Assembly (NCBI RefSeq): GCF_002775205.1
Contig: NC_036456.1
Location: forward strand, 23,759,968 to 23,823,967
From: Xiphophorus maculatus
Lineage: Eukaryota > Chordata > Actinopteri > Cyprinodontiformes > Poeciliidae
Length of the DNA stretch: 64,000 nucleotides
Direction: 5' to 3'
Shown here in pieces: positions 1 through 11,800 of this stretch. Every line of letters begins with the position of its first letter. Position 1 is the stretch's first letter. The position numbers and the translations under genes were made by a program. The notes beneath the pieces were generated by a model. The model was not told the origin of the DNA. It made no database searches and saw nothing but the letters and a program-made list of their open reading frames with translations.

Positions 1-199
1 ATTGAGGTAAGATTGATGTAAAACATATGTTCCCTATGCTGCTGTAATGGAATATAATGTAATTCATTCTTCAATGTCAAAACTTGAATCTGAAACAAAT
101 ATAAGATGTAATCTTGATTACATTTATTTTACACAATATTGGTATTAAGGTTTTATGCAGATTAATCCAACAGTTGCATCAACCTCTGTATTTTCTCAG

Positions 200-1317
200 G
201 TTGTCTGGTTGCCTGATCACAGAGAAAGGATGTGAACATCTGGTCTCAGCGCTGAAGTCCAACCCGTCCCACCTGGTTGAACTGGACCTGAGCTACAACA
301 ATCCAGGAGAAACAGGAATTAAGCTTTTTTCTGAGCAACATCAGATCAAGAAACTACAGTAATTACAATACTCTGGATTGTATTATAATCTTAAAGGCTT
401 TTAGTTTCTAACTCTGGTCTCTCTTTAAAGTTTTGATCATCCTGGACCCCATCGGATGAGACCAGGATTTAAGAAGTGTAAGTAACTGACTCTTTGGTTG
501 TTATTTTATTTCTGGTAATCAAACAAAGATAACATCAATGCCAAACTGGACTAAGAAAAGTAAAGAAAGCCAATTCTAAAATAGCAAAACAGACTTGCAC
601 ACTTACATTTCTGTAAAATTAATCTAGCAATATGTCTCAATTTAAATATTCAGGAATTAGAACAATAATTGCTGCATTTCTGTCACAGTGTTAGGAAGGT
701 ACTTTACTCTCCTTCATGCCAGGATTTATCCTCAATAAGTCAGGGGTATGAGCTTTTGTATATTTGAACTACTAGTTTTTGTTTTTCCAGATGCCTGCAG
801 AGTCACCCTGGACTCCAACACTGCACACAAGAAGCTGCTTCTCTCTGAAGGGAACAGAAAGGTGACCTGGGTGGAGAACAAGCAGCCTTATCCTGACCAC
901 ACAGAACGGTTTGATCAGTGTCTGCAGGTTCTGTGTGAACAGGGCCTGCAGGAGCGCTGCTACTTTGAGCTGGAGCTGGTGGAGCCCTGCACCGTTGGCT
1001 TAACGTACAGGAGCATCGGCAGAAAAGGAGATGGAGAGGACTGCAAGTTGGGGCTGAATGATAAATCCTGGTGCAAGATTTGCTCAGAGGACGGTTGCTA
1101 CGTTCAGCACAACAGTAACCGTGTTTTTGTCTCCGCTTTGCGCTGCTCTCGTATTGGAGTGTATCTGGATTGGAAAGCTGGCAGCATCTCTTTCTACAGA
1201 GTTTCTCATGACAACCTCACCCGTCTCCACACCTACAAAGATACATTCAGCGAACCTCTCTATCCTGCTGTTCAACTTTTTCCTCACTCTTCTGCCTCGT
1301 TTTGTCAGATAGAATAA
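200..1317 (+). CDS. 3' end of a fish NLR gene (LRR + PRY-SPRY exons), upstream part outside the window
   Basis: Three exons can be read: 200-358 (LRR exon after an acceptor ending TTTTCTCAG, donor at 359), 431-477 (47-bp linker exon, donor GTAAGT) and 791-1317 (B30.2 exon ending in TAA). The phases join, giving an LRR with the motif LVELDLSYNN, a short linker containing RPGFKK, then PRY (CRVTLDSNTAHKK, LSEGNRKVTW) and SPRY. This is the C-terminal layout of teleost NLRC3-like/NLR-C receptors, cytosolic NTPases thought to act in innate sensing, with B30.2 as the presumed ligand-binding end. The LRR exon is 159 bp, 15 bp shorter than the matching exon in the next gene. The NACHT exon must lie upstream. 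The exon structure is seen; the function is inferred from the family. Confidence 0.85.
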
Positions 1318-1772
1318 GGTGCATCAAACAGCGTGGACTTTTGTCATCCAGTTTTTGGTAGAAAGAGAAAAGAGACAAATGGTAAATCATGCAAACAGAA
1401 ATTACTGAGCTCATTTTATCGTGTGATTAATTCATTTATTGCTTTTTGCGACTGGCCTATGTAATGCAGAACATAGTTGATAATTAAAATGAAGTTTAGT
1501 CATCAGGTGTTTGAACCAGGATGGTTCTTTTACTGATTAAAATGACTAAATGGAAGATTTTCTTGTAAAACTGTTTTGTCAAACCTTTTTTGACTCTCAT
1601 CTTGTCTGAGGTTTAGTTTGTGCTCTTTGATTAAATGTAAAATAGTATTATGATTGTTTTTTAGAACCAATCAGGTAAACATCAGTAAAACATGACTTTG
1701 TTTTCTTTGTGAGTGTTTTGTAAATATTTTAATTGTTCTGGTAGATGATGAATCTAACATAAAATTAGTTTG
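1318..1772. other. Spacer after the first NLR gene
   Basis: AT-rich sequence, presumably the 3' UTR and flank of the preceding gene. An ATTAAA stands near 1631. No coding signal is visible. Confidence 0.4.
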
Positions 1773-2106
1773 TGTCATGTTCTTTGTTTTCTGTGTGTTT
1801 ATTTCGAGTTTTCTGTGTCTCCATGTTGTCCTGTTCGCCCCTCGATTACTCCCAGGTGTTTCTCGTTCCCTAATTATCCCGTGTGTATTTAGTGCCACCT
1901 GTGTCTCTGCGTCCTCGTCCATTGTGCGTTCAGTCCTTCGTGTTGCAGTCGTGTTTACAGTTGCTACCGGCGTCGAGCCCTGGCTTCCGCACGGCCGTGC
2001 TTAATATAGTAGATTTTAATAATGAAACACTGTGTGTTTCATTATTAAAATCTACTATTCATCTTACCTGCGTCTGCTGCGTCTGCCTCACCACCAAATC
2101 GTGACA
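1773..2106. mobile_element. Solo-LTR-like or non-autonomous insertion
   Basis: This 334-bp block differs in base composition from its surroundings. It starts TGTCATG and ends CGTGACA, an imperfect inverted repeat with the TG...CA ends expected of an LTR. Flanks GTTTG and GGTTG could be a degraded 5-bp target duplication. No protein is encoded. A 25-bp-arm palindrome sits at its 3' part. Element family is not identified. Confidence 0.45.
2006..2058. repeat. Perfect palindrome, 25-bp arms with 3-bp loop
   Basis: Positions 2006-2030 are the exact reverse complement of 2034-2058, separated by TGT. The arms are AT-rich and contain TAATGAAACAC. They would form a strong hairpin as RNA or cruciform as DNA. 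Confidence 0.9.
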
Positions 2107-4866
2107 GGTTGATGTTAGAGTGAGACATGTTGATCTCACTGTATATTCTTGCAATTTTATACAAGAAGTTAACTTGTATTAATTTGTCTTTATGCTATTC
2201 TTTATACTTCATAAATCTACAGTCACTAAATGTAGTTGAGCTATTATCAGCTGCTTCTTACATAATTAACCTTTACACTAGACCTTATAACAAAAAAAAA
2301 AAAAAAGGTTAATAACCAAATAAAAGCAATAAAAAATGAAAATAAAATTTCTTCTTTCTCTGGATCACGGTATCTGTGTACCATGACTATGTAATAAAAT
2401 GTTAGCTACTACTGTATTGGTTTAAAATATGTTTTCTGTGTGTTAAAATCTTGCTACAATTTCAGAATGTTTTCTGTGAGCTACATGTTTGAAATCTGTA
2501 AATAATTTTGGACTGGTTGGTTATGTACGGCTCCCCCTGAGGGACACAAAGGACGTTTTATTTTTGTATTGCTTTCCCTTTCAGTAATAATGTATTTACT
2601 GTTCACTTTGCACCCTGAAGGCTTTTCTGCTGAAATTTAAGGTTGTTCTTTGTAATGTATGCTAATATCTCATTTATGAAATATATGAAGTTTTACATAT
2701 TTTCCTTTAGGATACAAAAGCATCACAAATTAATATGCAAAATCAAAAAGAACCTGGATTTTCCACCAATGATCTAAAATATAAACTTTATGTAAGAAAG
2801 AAAGAAAGAAAGAAAGAAAGAAGAGTTTCATACAAACTGCTGAGACGATTTTGTACTATTTTTACAGGGTAATTAATAAAGATCCATTTTTATGTGCAGT
2901 CCCATATCCTGCTGTTTATTTTTTGACCAAAAGATATTAAACAAATATTAATTGATCAATTTTAACCCTTGGTTTGCACCAAAAAAAATAATAAATGCGT
3001 TTTAACTGAGGATCTTTAAATACAGATAATACCCCTGTCACTGAATTATCACTGTATGCAAAATAGTCCAGGGTGTGTTTGCATAGTTCATGTGAAGGAA
3101 AGCAAGAAAAAAAAAGTCCTGTGTCCTCAGGGAGTTTTATATGCAAAACATTAAATAAAGCAGGTTAATAATTTTTTAAAGTATTCCAACTGAAATGTTA
3201 TTCATTAACAACTTTTATTGATAATAACATAATAAAAGTCTTTTCAACACTGAGATATTTATGTTTTCTCTATATTTATCTGGTCTCTATTACCGTGGCA
3301 ACATGCTGCTCAGTAGCTTAGACATTATGGAGGCTAACAGGGAGGATAGGATTTCCACCAAGGGTGAGACTTAAACACCTGAGAGACGAGGCACCGACAG
3401 ACCAGAAGGTTTAGGAGATTTTTAATCTGCACGTCTTTGAAGGGAACCTTAGCCTGTAAATACAGAACATTCAAACGCCACATACAAACTTTCTTGTCTT
3501 TTTGTATTTTTATTTGTTCAGTATTTGCTTAAATTTTGCATTTTGACCAATTTGTCTTTGAGTGAGTGAGATTGTCATGTTTAACACAAATTAGAATAAT
3601 GAAGTTTCTTTTATTTTAATACTGGGCTAAAGGTAAAATATTATCACCTGGGGGACGGTCTGTTTCAAATGATCTTACCTGTTAAATGATTCATGTCAAC
3701 ACACCTGCTAGACTGTTTGTATAAACAATAAAGGCAAACAGCAGATGTTCCTGAAGGCAGTTAAAGCTTCAATGAACTCCTAAACCCTCCTGATCTTTTG
3801 TTATGAACAGAAACAAGAGTACAGTCTGTGGTTTATCTCACACCACGCCTTCCACTGAAGACCAACTGTCACATGGCGCCAGCTGCTGTTTTCATACGTT
3901 TTAAAGGACAAAGGGAGTTAATGAACATTTTTATCACATCTTCCAGGACGGACAAATTTAAGGCTCTCAATTTTTTAATTTAAAGGATAGAAGAAGGAAC
4001 AACCAAAACAATCATTTTAAAATCCCAGTAAGTTTCATTTTGTTCTCTAAAACATCTATTTTTCTTTCTTTGTAAACTTTCTACTATTTGGGTTTTTTTC
4101 ATGACTGAGTTTTTTGCTAATTCCAAGGAAGTAATTAAAATGGGCATCAATAATAAATTTATTAAAACTTCCTCTTGAAGATATGAAAACATTTTTTGCC
4201 AGAATAAATGATCAAGCTGATCTATTCTGCACAGACTTCAGTAGCTGCTAAGACACAAGATGTTCTTATTAAACAAATTATTACTCTGTCAGTATGTACA
4301 TAATGAAACAATGCTTAAACGTATTCTTCTTTCTGAAATATATATAAGTATTAGTATGAAAAACTTTCTCCATCTATTAGACAGGAAGGAAATAAAAGGC
4401 ATCGGTTATTGTGACTTTATGCCTCTTGATTAAACAACATATTTAATTTGAAAAATATACATTTTGATGGAAGCGTCGATGTGTTTGGTGCAGACATGAA
4501 CAAAAGTGTGATTAAATGCAGGTTATTTGCCATGTGGGTGGGTTAAATGGATTACATTTGTTTTTTCCTCTCAAGCTTCCTGTACTGAAAACCAACTAGA
4601 ATCAAATAATCCTCACTTTAAAGATGAACAATATTCCAGCTTCTCTTATTCTTGTTAAAACAACAATTATATCAGAAACAATATTTACCTTATTACTGGA
4701 AATCTCTTAAACACTGTGCTCAGCTTTTCCTTAATCCTGTTATGAAAACTATAATCAACTGTATTCTCTTAATTACTGTTTATTTAATCTCACTCATTTT
4801 CCCACCACAATCTGCACTCTTTTATTCTTATTCAGCTTTTTGTAACTATTTTAAACAAAAAACAAG
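2107..4866. other. Gene-free spacer between the two NLR genes
   Basis: AT-rich with no supported gene. It contains an A-run near 2290, a GAAA microsatellite (about 2794-2823), and an X-box-like site at 3289-3302 followed by a short ATG reading frame at 3327 with a GGTGAG donor-like end. That mini-exon does not splice in frame to any exon seen here. Confidence 0.4.
2794..2823. repeat. (GAAA)n microsatellite
   Basis: About seven units of AAAG/GAAA in a row. Confidence 0.9.
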
Positions 4867-4885
4867 ATATATATATATATATATA
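4867..4885. repeat. (TA)n microsatellite, left part
   Basis: Short alternating AT run interrupted on its right by the LTR-like block 4886-5289. It resumes at 5290. Confidence 0.85.
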
Positions 4886-5285
4886 TTACGGCCCTGGGCC
4901 TTATGGGCTGGGTTGCAGGTGTCTTGTTGTCTGTCTTTGTGCTCCTCCCCTTTACAGGTGCTGCTGATTTTATTCATTTGGAGCACAGAGCATTTAAACC
5001 TGGCCGTCTCCACCTTCTGGGTCGCCATCGGCGTCCACTCTGCCTTGATGCTTGTGGTGTTTTGTTGCCAGGCCTCAGCTCCCCTCCTTTTGCACATTTG
5101 AGTTTGTCTTTGTTTTTGCACTTCAACACTTCCATATGCACTCATACACCACATCCAAACATTTGCATTACACCACTGATACTGACATCCTCAATCCATT
5201 GTTGTTTGTGTTAATAAATATTCCTTTTTATGCACTTTAATCCCTGCATGGTCTCCCGTTATTGTTATGACCTTGAGCCAGTCGT

Positions 5286-5289
<4 letters not shown>
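4886..5289 (+). mobile_element. Solo-LTR-like insertion inside a TA microsatellite
   Basis: A 404-bp GC-richer block begins TTACGGCC and ends CGTAACA, and is flanked on both sides by TA repeat. An AATAAA stands near 5214, as expected for an LTR R region. The 5' TG is not preserved. No coding capacity is visible. This is most simply read as a solo LTR whose target was the TA repeat. Confidence 0.5.

Positions 5290-5357
<68 letters not shown>
5290..5357. repeat. (TA)n microsatellite, long
   Basis: An essentially uninterrupted TA run of about 68 bp, directly after the LTR-like block. Confidence 0.95.
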
Positions 5358-5359
<2 letters not shown>

Positions 5360-5833
5360 TGTTTCTTATTTTTCATGTTGAGTTTTTCATGTTGGTTTAA
5401 AGATATATTTTGTTTCGTTTTGGTGGCAGAGTTGTGAAATACTTCGAAACATTGAAATGTAATTTTAGATTGAGGTTACCACATAAGAGGAAGTGTTTCA
5501 CAGAGGAAGCAGATGTTTCAACGGTTATTTCAACTTATACCAAGTGTTGAAATAAATTTAAAGTGGTAGTACAGACTTCTCTGTGCACTTCACATGTAAA
5601 CAACTAGAAAAACAGAAGAATATGTATAATCTGTAGTAAATATTGTTAAAATTAAATCATTAAATCATTTAACCTTCATCACACTTTCACAAACAAAAAA
5701 AGTAAGCACATGTAAAATGTTCCTAAACCAGAAACCAAAGCCTGTAAAAATCTCATTTTCCTCTTGAACCTGAACTTAAACTCAGTTGTTAAATAAGTAT
5801 AAAAGTATTTCTGTTCTTCTGCAGCAATAAGAA

Positions 5834-8800
5834 ATGTCTGACCGGAGGAAGAGAAGGAAATGTGCAACAAAGACCAGATCACCTGAAGAGCAAACAGTTT
5901 GGTAATTATAGTTATGAAAAATAGATGAGGCTTGTTTTAAGTCAATAACTCCTTAATATTGATGAAAATGTACTAGTCCTATTGACAAATTATTTCACTT
6001 ATAACATTTGAAAAAAAAAAGTAATAAGTGAAATAATCTGCTAAAGGAACTTGAACTTTTTCACCATCATTAAGGAATTATTGACTTAAAACAAATCTAT
6101 CAGTTAGTTTTGACTTATTTTATGTGTACTGATATATATGATTTAGAAACTAGACCAAAATTACTTGGTAAAATGTGTTTTTGCAGTGTACTATCTCCTT
6201 TTTGCAGAGTGAATCTGCCTTGCAAATGTAGTCAAATAGTTTTTGCATAATTTTATGCCTCATACGTCTCGACATGAAGTGTGATAAAACTATCAAGAAA
6301 ATGGAAATCTTCAGAAAACACTTCCTTCTTTTAGTTCCCAGAAGAATGGAGCGGAGCCAGCAGGCCCCAGCGGCGTCTCTGTTAGAAGTCAGAGGTCAAA
6401 GGGTCCGCCAATCAACTTTAGAAAAGCCAGATCAAAATGGTATGAGCAATTTATGTTACTAATTAAGAATATCCTGAATGTGCTCAGAATATTTGTCAAT
6501 ACAGCAAACAAATTATATTCTGTTTGTGTTATAATCTTGGTTTCTAGTTCCAGTATTACTGTGTTTCTTTTTCTTGATGATGTCAACCTTGTTTCTAATT
6601 CACTTCAGTTCAGTCCTTCCTCAGTGATCCTAGTCTGTTTATTAATTCCTTGTGACAGGTTACAATGAGATTAATATTTCTAGTTCAAAGCTGTGGATAT
6701 TTTCTCTTCATATTAATGTGCAGTTGCTATTTTCCCTTTAAAGAAACTGTTTATTTGTTCTTATTTGCAGTCAGAAATTCAGCAAGGAGCTGAGCAGCTG
6801 CTCAGTATGTCAAAAGGTTGTGGAGGATTTGCTTTATTTTATTTGTGGACATCCATCATGTAAGAAGTGTTTGAGTTTGAGCCTGACTGACTTACCGACA
6901 GACTCGCCCTGCAAAAAGTGTGGAGACACATTTATGAAAAACACACTCAAAGACGGAGGTCAGTTCAAAAGGCTATTAAATTCAATTCAGTCATGCACCA
7001 ATGTACAACACAAGTAGATTTATTTTAGTCATGTTTACATTCTAGTTGATCCTACTTATCAAACAATACATCAAGTTCAGTTTATTATGAAGTAGTGATG
7101 TGTTAATGAGGCATCATGAAGTGTTTTGACACTTTGCCAAACTGTATTGATACTGTGGCACAGCACCAGGGTTTCCACAGGGTGGTAAAAGGTAGTAAGA
7201 CGTAACTAAAGGTAGTAAAAAGTAGTAAATTAAACTCTGGGATTCCTGTATAAACCCTGTGCACACTGACCCCCGTTGGATCTTAAAAATACTTATTTTA
7301 TATAGTATTATTTAATATATTTAATGTCTTCATTTAAATGTAAAATGTCTTTCATATTCTTAGATAACGTGAAAATCTAAGTGATGAGACATGTTGTAAA
7401 GGACTGGGATTTTCTTTCTTTCTTTCCGTTTTTTAGAATTTTTTAAACAATTTTTTCTAAAACAATCTACATTTTTCCAATGTTTTAAAATTGAATATGT
7501 TTGATACAACTTCTCCGGCTGCAGAAAACACCTTCGCACACAAAACCAATGAGGCTGCAGTGGAAAGAACATGTAATGAAAGGCAGAAGAGAGTTGGATA
7601 GGTTGTCTTTGGGTTGACCCGGTATCTGATAGGATTCTGGGTCCTGGCAAAGTTACCCTCTGCACCACCTGAAGGGCATCAGCTGTAGCACTTTTGGTCT
7701 GTCTGTTCAATTCAAGGTTGAGATGTTGCCAAAGGTTATTTAAAATTCAATAAATTTGAGGTTTCTTTGAGGCTTTTGGAACCTCAAAGATTATAGATTT
7801 TTATATATATAAATGATCATATTAGTGACAATAATCCTTTATTAAGGGAAAATAATCAAGTTAAAAAGTGTACTTAGGGCTGGTTTTTGGTTCGCAGCCA
7901 ATGGTTTATTTACCCTCCAACTGTAAACTCAGAATACAGTTAAGCCACCTGGTTTTTCTCTCAGTTTGCTGGCAGAAGATCAAGTTTTTTTTTGGCTTCA
8001 TGCTCTCACTCAAAGACTAGAAAACTGACAAATGTGTCCTTTGTCACACATTTTCCACAACATCTCATCAATGATGAACCTCAGGTTGTTGGAGACTACC
8101 GTATTTACTATTTAAAAAAAGAGCAAATAACAACTGAAACATGAATTAATTTACTCTTTGAGCATTTAGTGTTTTTCAGGCTTCTTATGATAATTCTTAT
8201 TGATGTGACTTTAGATTGTTATGTGTAAAACTGCTATCTACACTATAAAAAGTGTGGCCTGGCTTAAATTAAAAAAACTGATGTCCATTTGTTGCATCTA
8301 AAATATTTGACTTCACAGAATCTAAATAAAGTGGTTTGGTACAACATGACTATTTAATTTTGACTCAAACCATATTACTTTACTTGACCCAATACGAATT
8401 CTTCACCTTTATCCAAGTTAAATTATTTACATTTCAGTTTTGGAACCAAACTAAAATATTGAAATTGAACCAATCAAATATATATACATTGCACCAAACT
8501 AATATTCAGGCATTAACACCAGTTAATTCATTGGCACTATGAAAGTCTTTTTTTATATTTCATAAACTTGGTTTCAAAAACAATTTGCATCACTCACATC
8601 ACACTTAACACACTCCAGCAACAGTTTTTTTTCAAAGTCATTTATTCCTCACAAGTAAAAAAGGACCAAAAAAAAGTTGCATGTTCAGACAAACAAATAT
8701 AAACATGTCATTGTTGCTCTATATCAGAGCAATGACATAAAGACAATATGGCTTACCAAGCTAAATTAAATGGACGGAAAGCATCCACTGTTGTTGTACT

Positions 8801-11800
8801 GTTCAAACACATCTGAACTTGAAGGAATGTTGCATCTCTAAACATCATCAAAGAACTAAAATTCCAACAAAAGCATCCATGAAAGTGACCCTGTGAGCCT
8901 GTGTAACAAAGTGCTGCTGAGGTGGTCTACCTCTGAAATAGAAGCCAGTGGCAACTACATGCACACATTAAGCACACACAAATATACACTACTGTGCAGT
9001 TTTGAGTTCACCACTGAGTTTGCGAATCTTGGAAGTCATCTTGTTGGAACCAAGCTCCATCAGGATCTTCTGAAGGGCCTCAAAGGTGAACCTGAAACCC
9101 TGTGGATACTCCATGTTAAGAGCACAGCAAAGTCCAGAGAGCATTGCCACTCCGGCTGCAAGAGAAGGCAACTCATTGAGGACTTCCACACCATCAATGA
9201 CAATCCTAACGTCTTGGGGCTGCTGTAAAAGGCTTGAATTCTCTCTGAAGACGAAGACTGCCATAATGGTCCTCTCCAGCTCCTGCTCAGCTTGATCTTT
9301 CTGGGAGACCTGAGGCAAAATATACGAAATATGCAACTGAACAACTGCAGCCTGGCACACCTCATTAATCACTATATACTGTATAATGGCATAGGTGGTC
9401 TCGCGTGATGAATAAAGTTGAATCATCATTGTGACAGAAAATATCTGGACATACCATGTATTCCTTTATAAGATCCTCAACACGTTCTCCCAGGTAGATG
9501 ATGAGAGCTTTGAGGATACACTCCCTTCTGAAATCTGCATCAGCACCATTTAGGGACAATCAAAATGGTTATTATGCGATGTGTAGACTAGTCTAGCAAC
9601 TTCATTCCCAGCTCTACCATAAACAGTGCTTTTACAGTGTGTGCCTGGTCAATATTGAATCCATGGCAGACTAATTGAAAGCAGTGAAAATGTAAAGCCA
9701 TTCTAGTACATCTGCCAGAGGCCACTGGTAGTCCCTCTTTAAATATGAAGACAGACTGGATGGCTCCTGTTTGGGTTCCTATAGTCTCAAAGTATCTTTG
9801 GTGCAGTGACAGGTGCACAAATTATTTTCTATGTGCTACTACACATTAATGTACTCATAGGTGGCACATGTTTTTCTTTTTTTAAATGGTTGATAGTGAA
9901 TATGGTGCAAAACAACTTGGCACACAATAACAATGCCATGTACATCAATTGCACATCATCTGCACATCCTCTTCATGTAGAAGGATTACGGGCTGTCGTT
10001 AGTGGCTAATTATATACTGCACATCATACCTGGTCAAGAAACTCAAGGATCGTGGCAGTTCTTGCTTTAGTGGTCCCTCCTTTCTTTCTGAAGATCTTCA
10101 GCAGCTGCGGGGAGTGCAGTATAATGCATGCACAAAACACCATTCATTTTCAACGGGCCTCGCTACCATTAACAAACTGGGACTTTACAATCATAGTGGT
10201 ATAAACACACTAGACTAACTAATTGCTAACATGGCTTAACATGTGTTGAGCTAGTCAAATTCACGGTGTAGCCGAGATAACCGTGGTGGAAGCTATTGAT
10301 TGGTAACAAATTATGCCTACCTTGATTAATTCCAGCTACAACCGAACAATGTACACATAGTTAAATTTCTCGTGAAATACGTGTAAGTTAAGAAATTACA
10401 CCACATTTAACCCGGCGAAAAAAGAAAGCGTTTACTGGGATACCCACATTTAGGCGGGACATTCAGCTTGCTAACCAGGTGACATTAACTCAGTCTTTTG
10501 CATTAATACAATTGTAGGCTTGTTAAGACACGTTTACATCAGCTTAGTTTAGTACTTACTGCAGGTTTATTCTTTGATGACGTGCTGGGACGTTAATCAT
10601 TTTTTCTTCCCCATGCTGAAACGGACGAAGCTCTCCAAGCACTTCTCCCCAACTTCTTCTCACGTGACTCAGATTGAAAATATGACATCATTTCCTTTCA
10701 GTATGTTTTGAGAGGAACCAAAATATTTGCTTTCTTTCCTTCAGAAGTGTTATTAATTCAGTCTGAATCAAAATTGACACCTCAGAATGCAAAAAAATAG
10801 ACTTTCACAACCAAGTCAATTATTTTACAATGTATTCAATGGTAGTTTTTAGCTTGAATGAACAACTTTGTGCTTCACTTTTTCCAGTGTATTTATGAAA
10901 AAACAGAATAAACAAGTATCCAAGAAAACACAAACCTGATGCAATTTAATTTAACCTGTCATAGAGAGGCTCACAGATAAACCATAAAACTAAATAAAAC
11001 TTTTAACAAATGCATGTATTCACTAGTTAATACTACTTCTGATATTTTCTAATTGTTTTAACCAGTAAGACACATAATGTGTTGCATTTGATTTCAGGTA
11101 ACAGTGTCATTCTGGAAGCAAAGATGAATCTTAAAAAAGCAATGAAAAATAAATTCACTATGACGTCTGAAGGTAATGGTGATCATCACAGTTCCCTCAA
11201 AAGCATCTACACAACCCTATTCATCACTACTGGAGATAATGATGGACGAAATGTGGAACATGAGTACAGACAGCTGAAAAATGCTCATAAAAACCAACCA
11301 TTGCACGACTCTACAGTCAACCTGAGTGAGCTCTTCCAATCGGTGCCTGCCCAGGAGAAACCCAACAGGACAATCCTGACAAAGGGAGTTGCAGGAATTG
11401 GAAAATCCTTTGCTGCTCAGAAGTTCATTCTTGATTGGGCTGAAGAGGAAACAAACCAAGATATTGATTTTGTTTTCAGTCTTGCTTTTCGAGAGTTAAA
11501 TTTGAGTGTAGGAGAGAAAAGCCTCCATGAGCTGCTGACTGAGTTTCATCCATCTCTCCGACCTCTGAAAGATTCCCAGGATTACGCCAAAACAAAGATC
11601 ATAGTGATCCTTGATGGTCTGGATGAAAACAGATATCAGTTGGACTTTCAGAAATCAGACAAAGTAACATCTGCTGATGATGTAGCTTCTGTAGGTGATC
11701 TTGTTGTAAACCTGATCCAGGGTAACCTCCTTCCTGATGCAAACATCTGGTTAACGTCCCGACCAGCAGCAGCCAGTCAGATCCCTGCAGAGTACATCGA

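Noticed and set aside
3327..3366. Alternative first exon of the 5834 NLR gene
   Set aside because: Joining it to the acceptor at 5824 gives an immediate stop, so it cannot supply the N-terminus.
4652..5214. ORFs in the LTR-like block and its flank
   Set aside because: No domains; the block has LTR-type ends and sits in a TA repeat.
9588..9818. 76-codon minus-strand ORF as an independent gene
   Set aside because: Lies between exons of the nested gene; could be one of its exons, but clean splice sites in a joining phase were not found.
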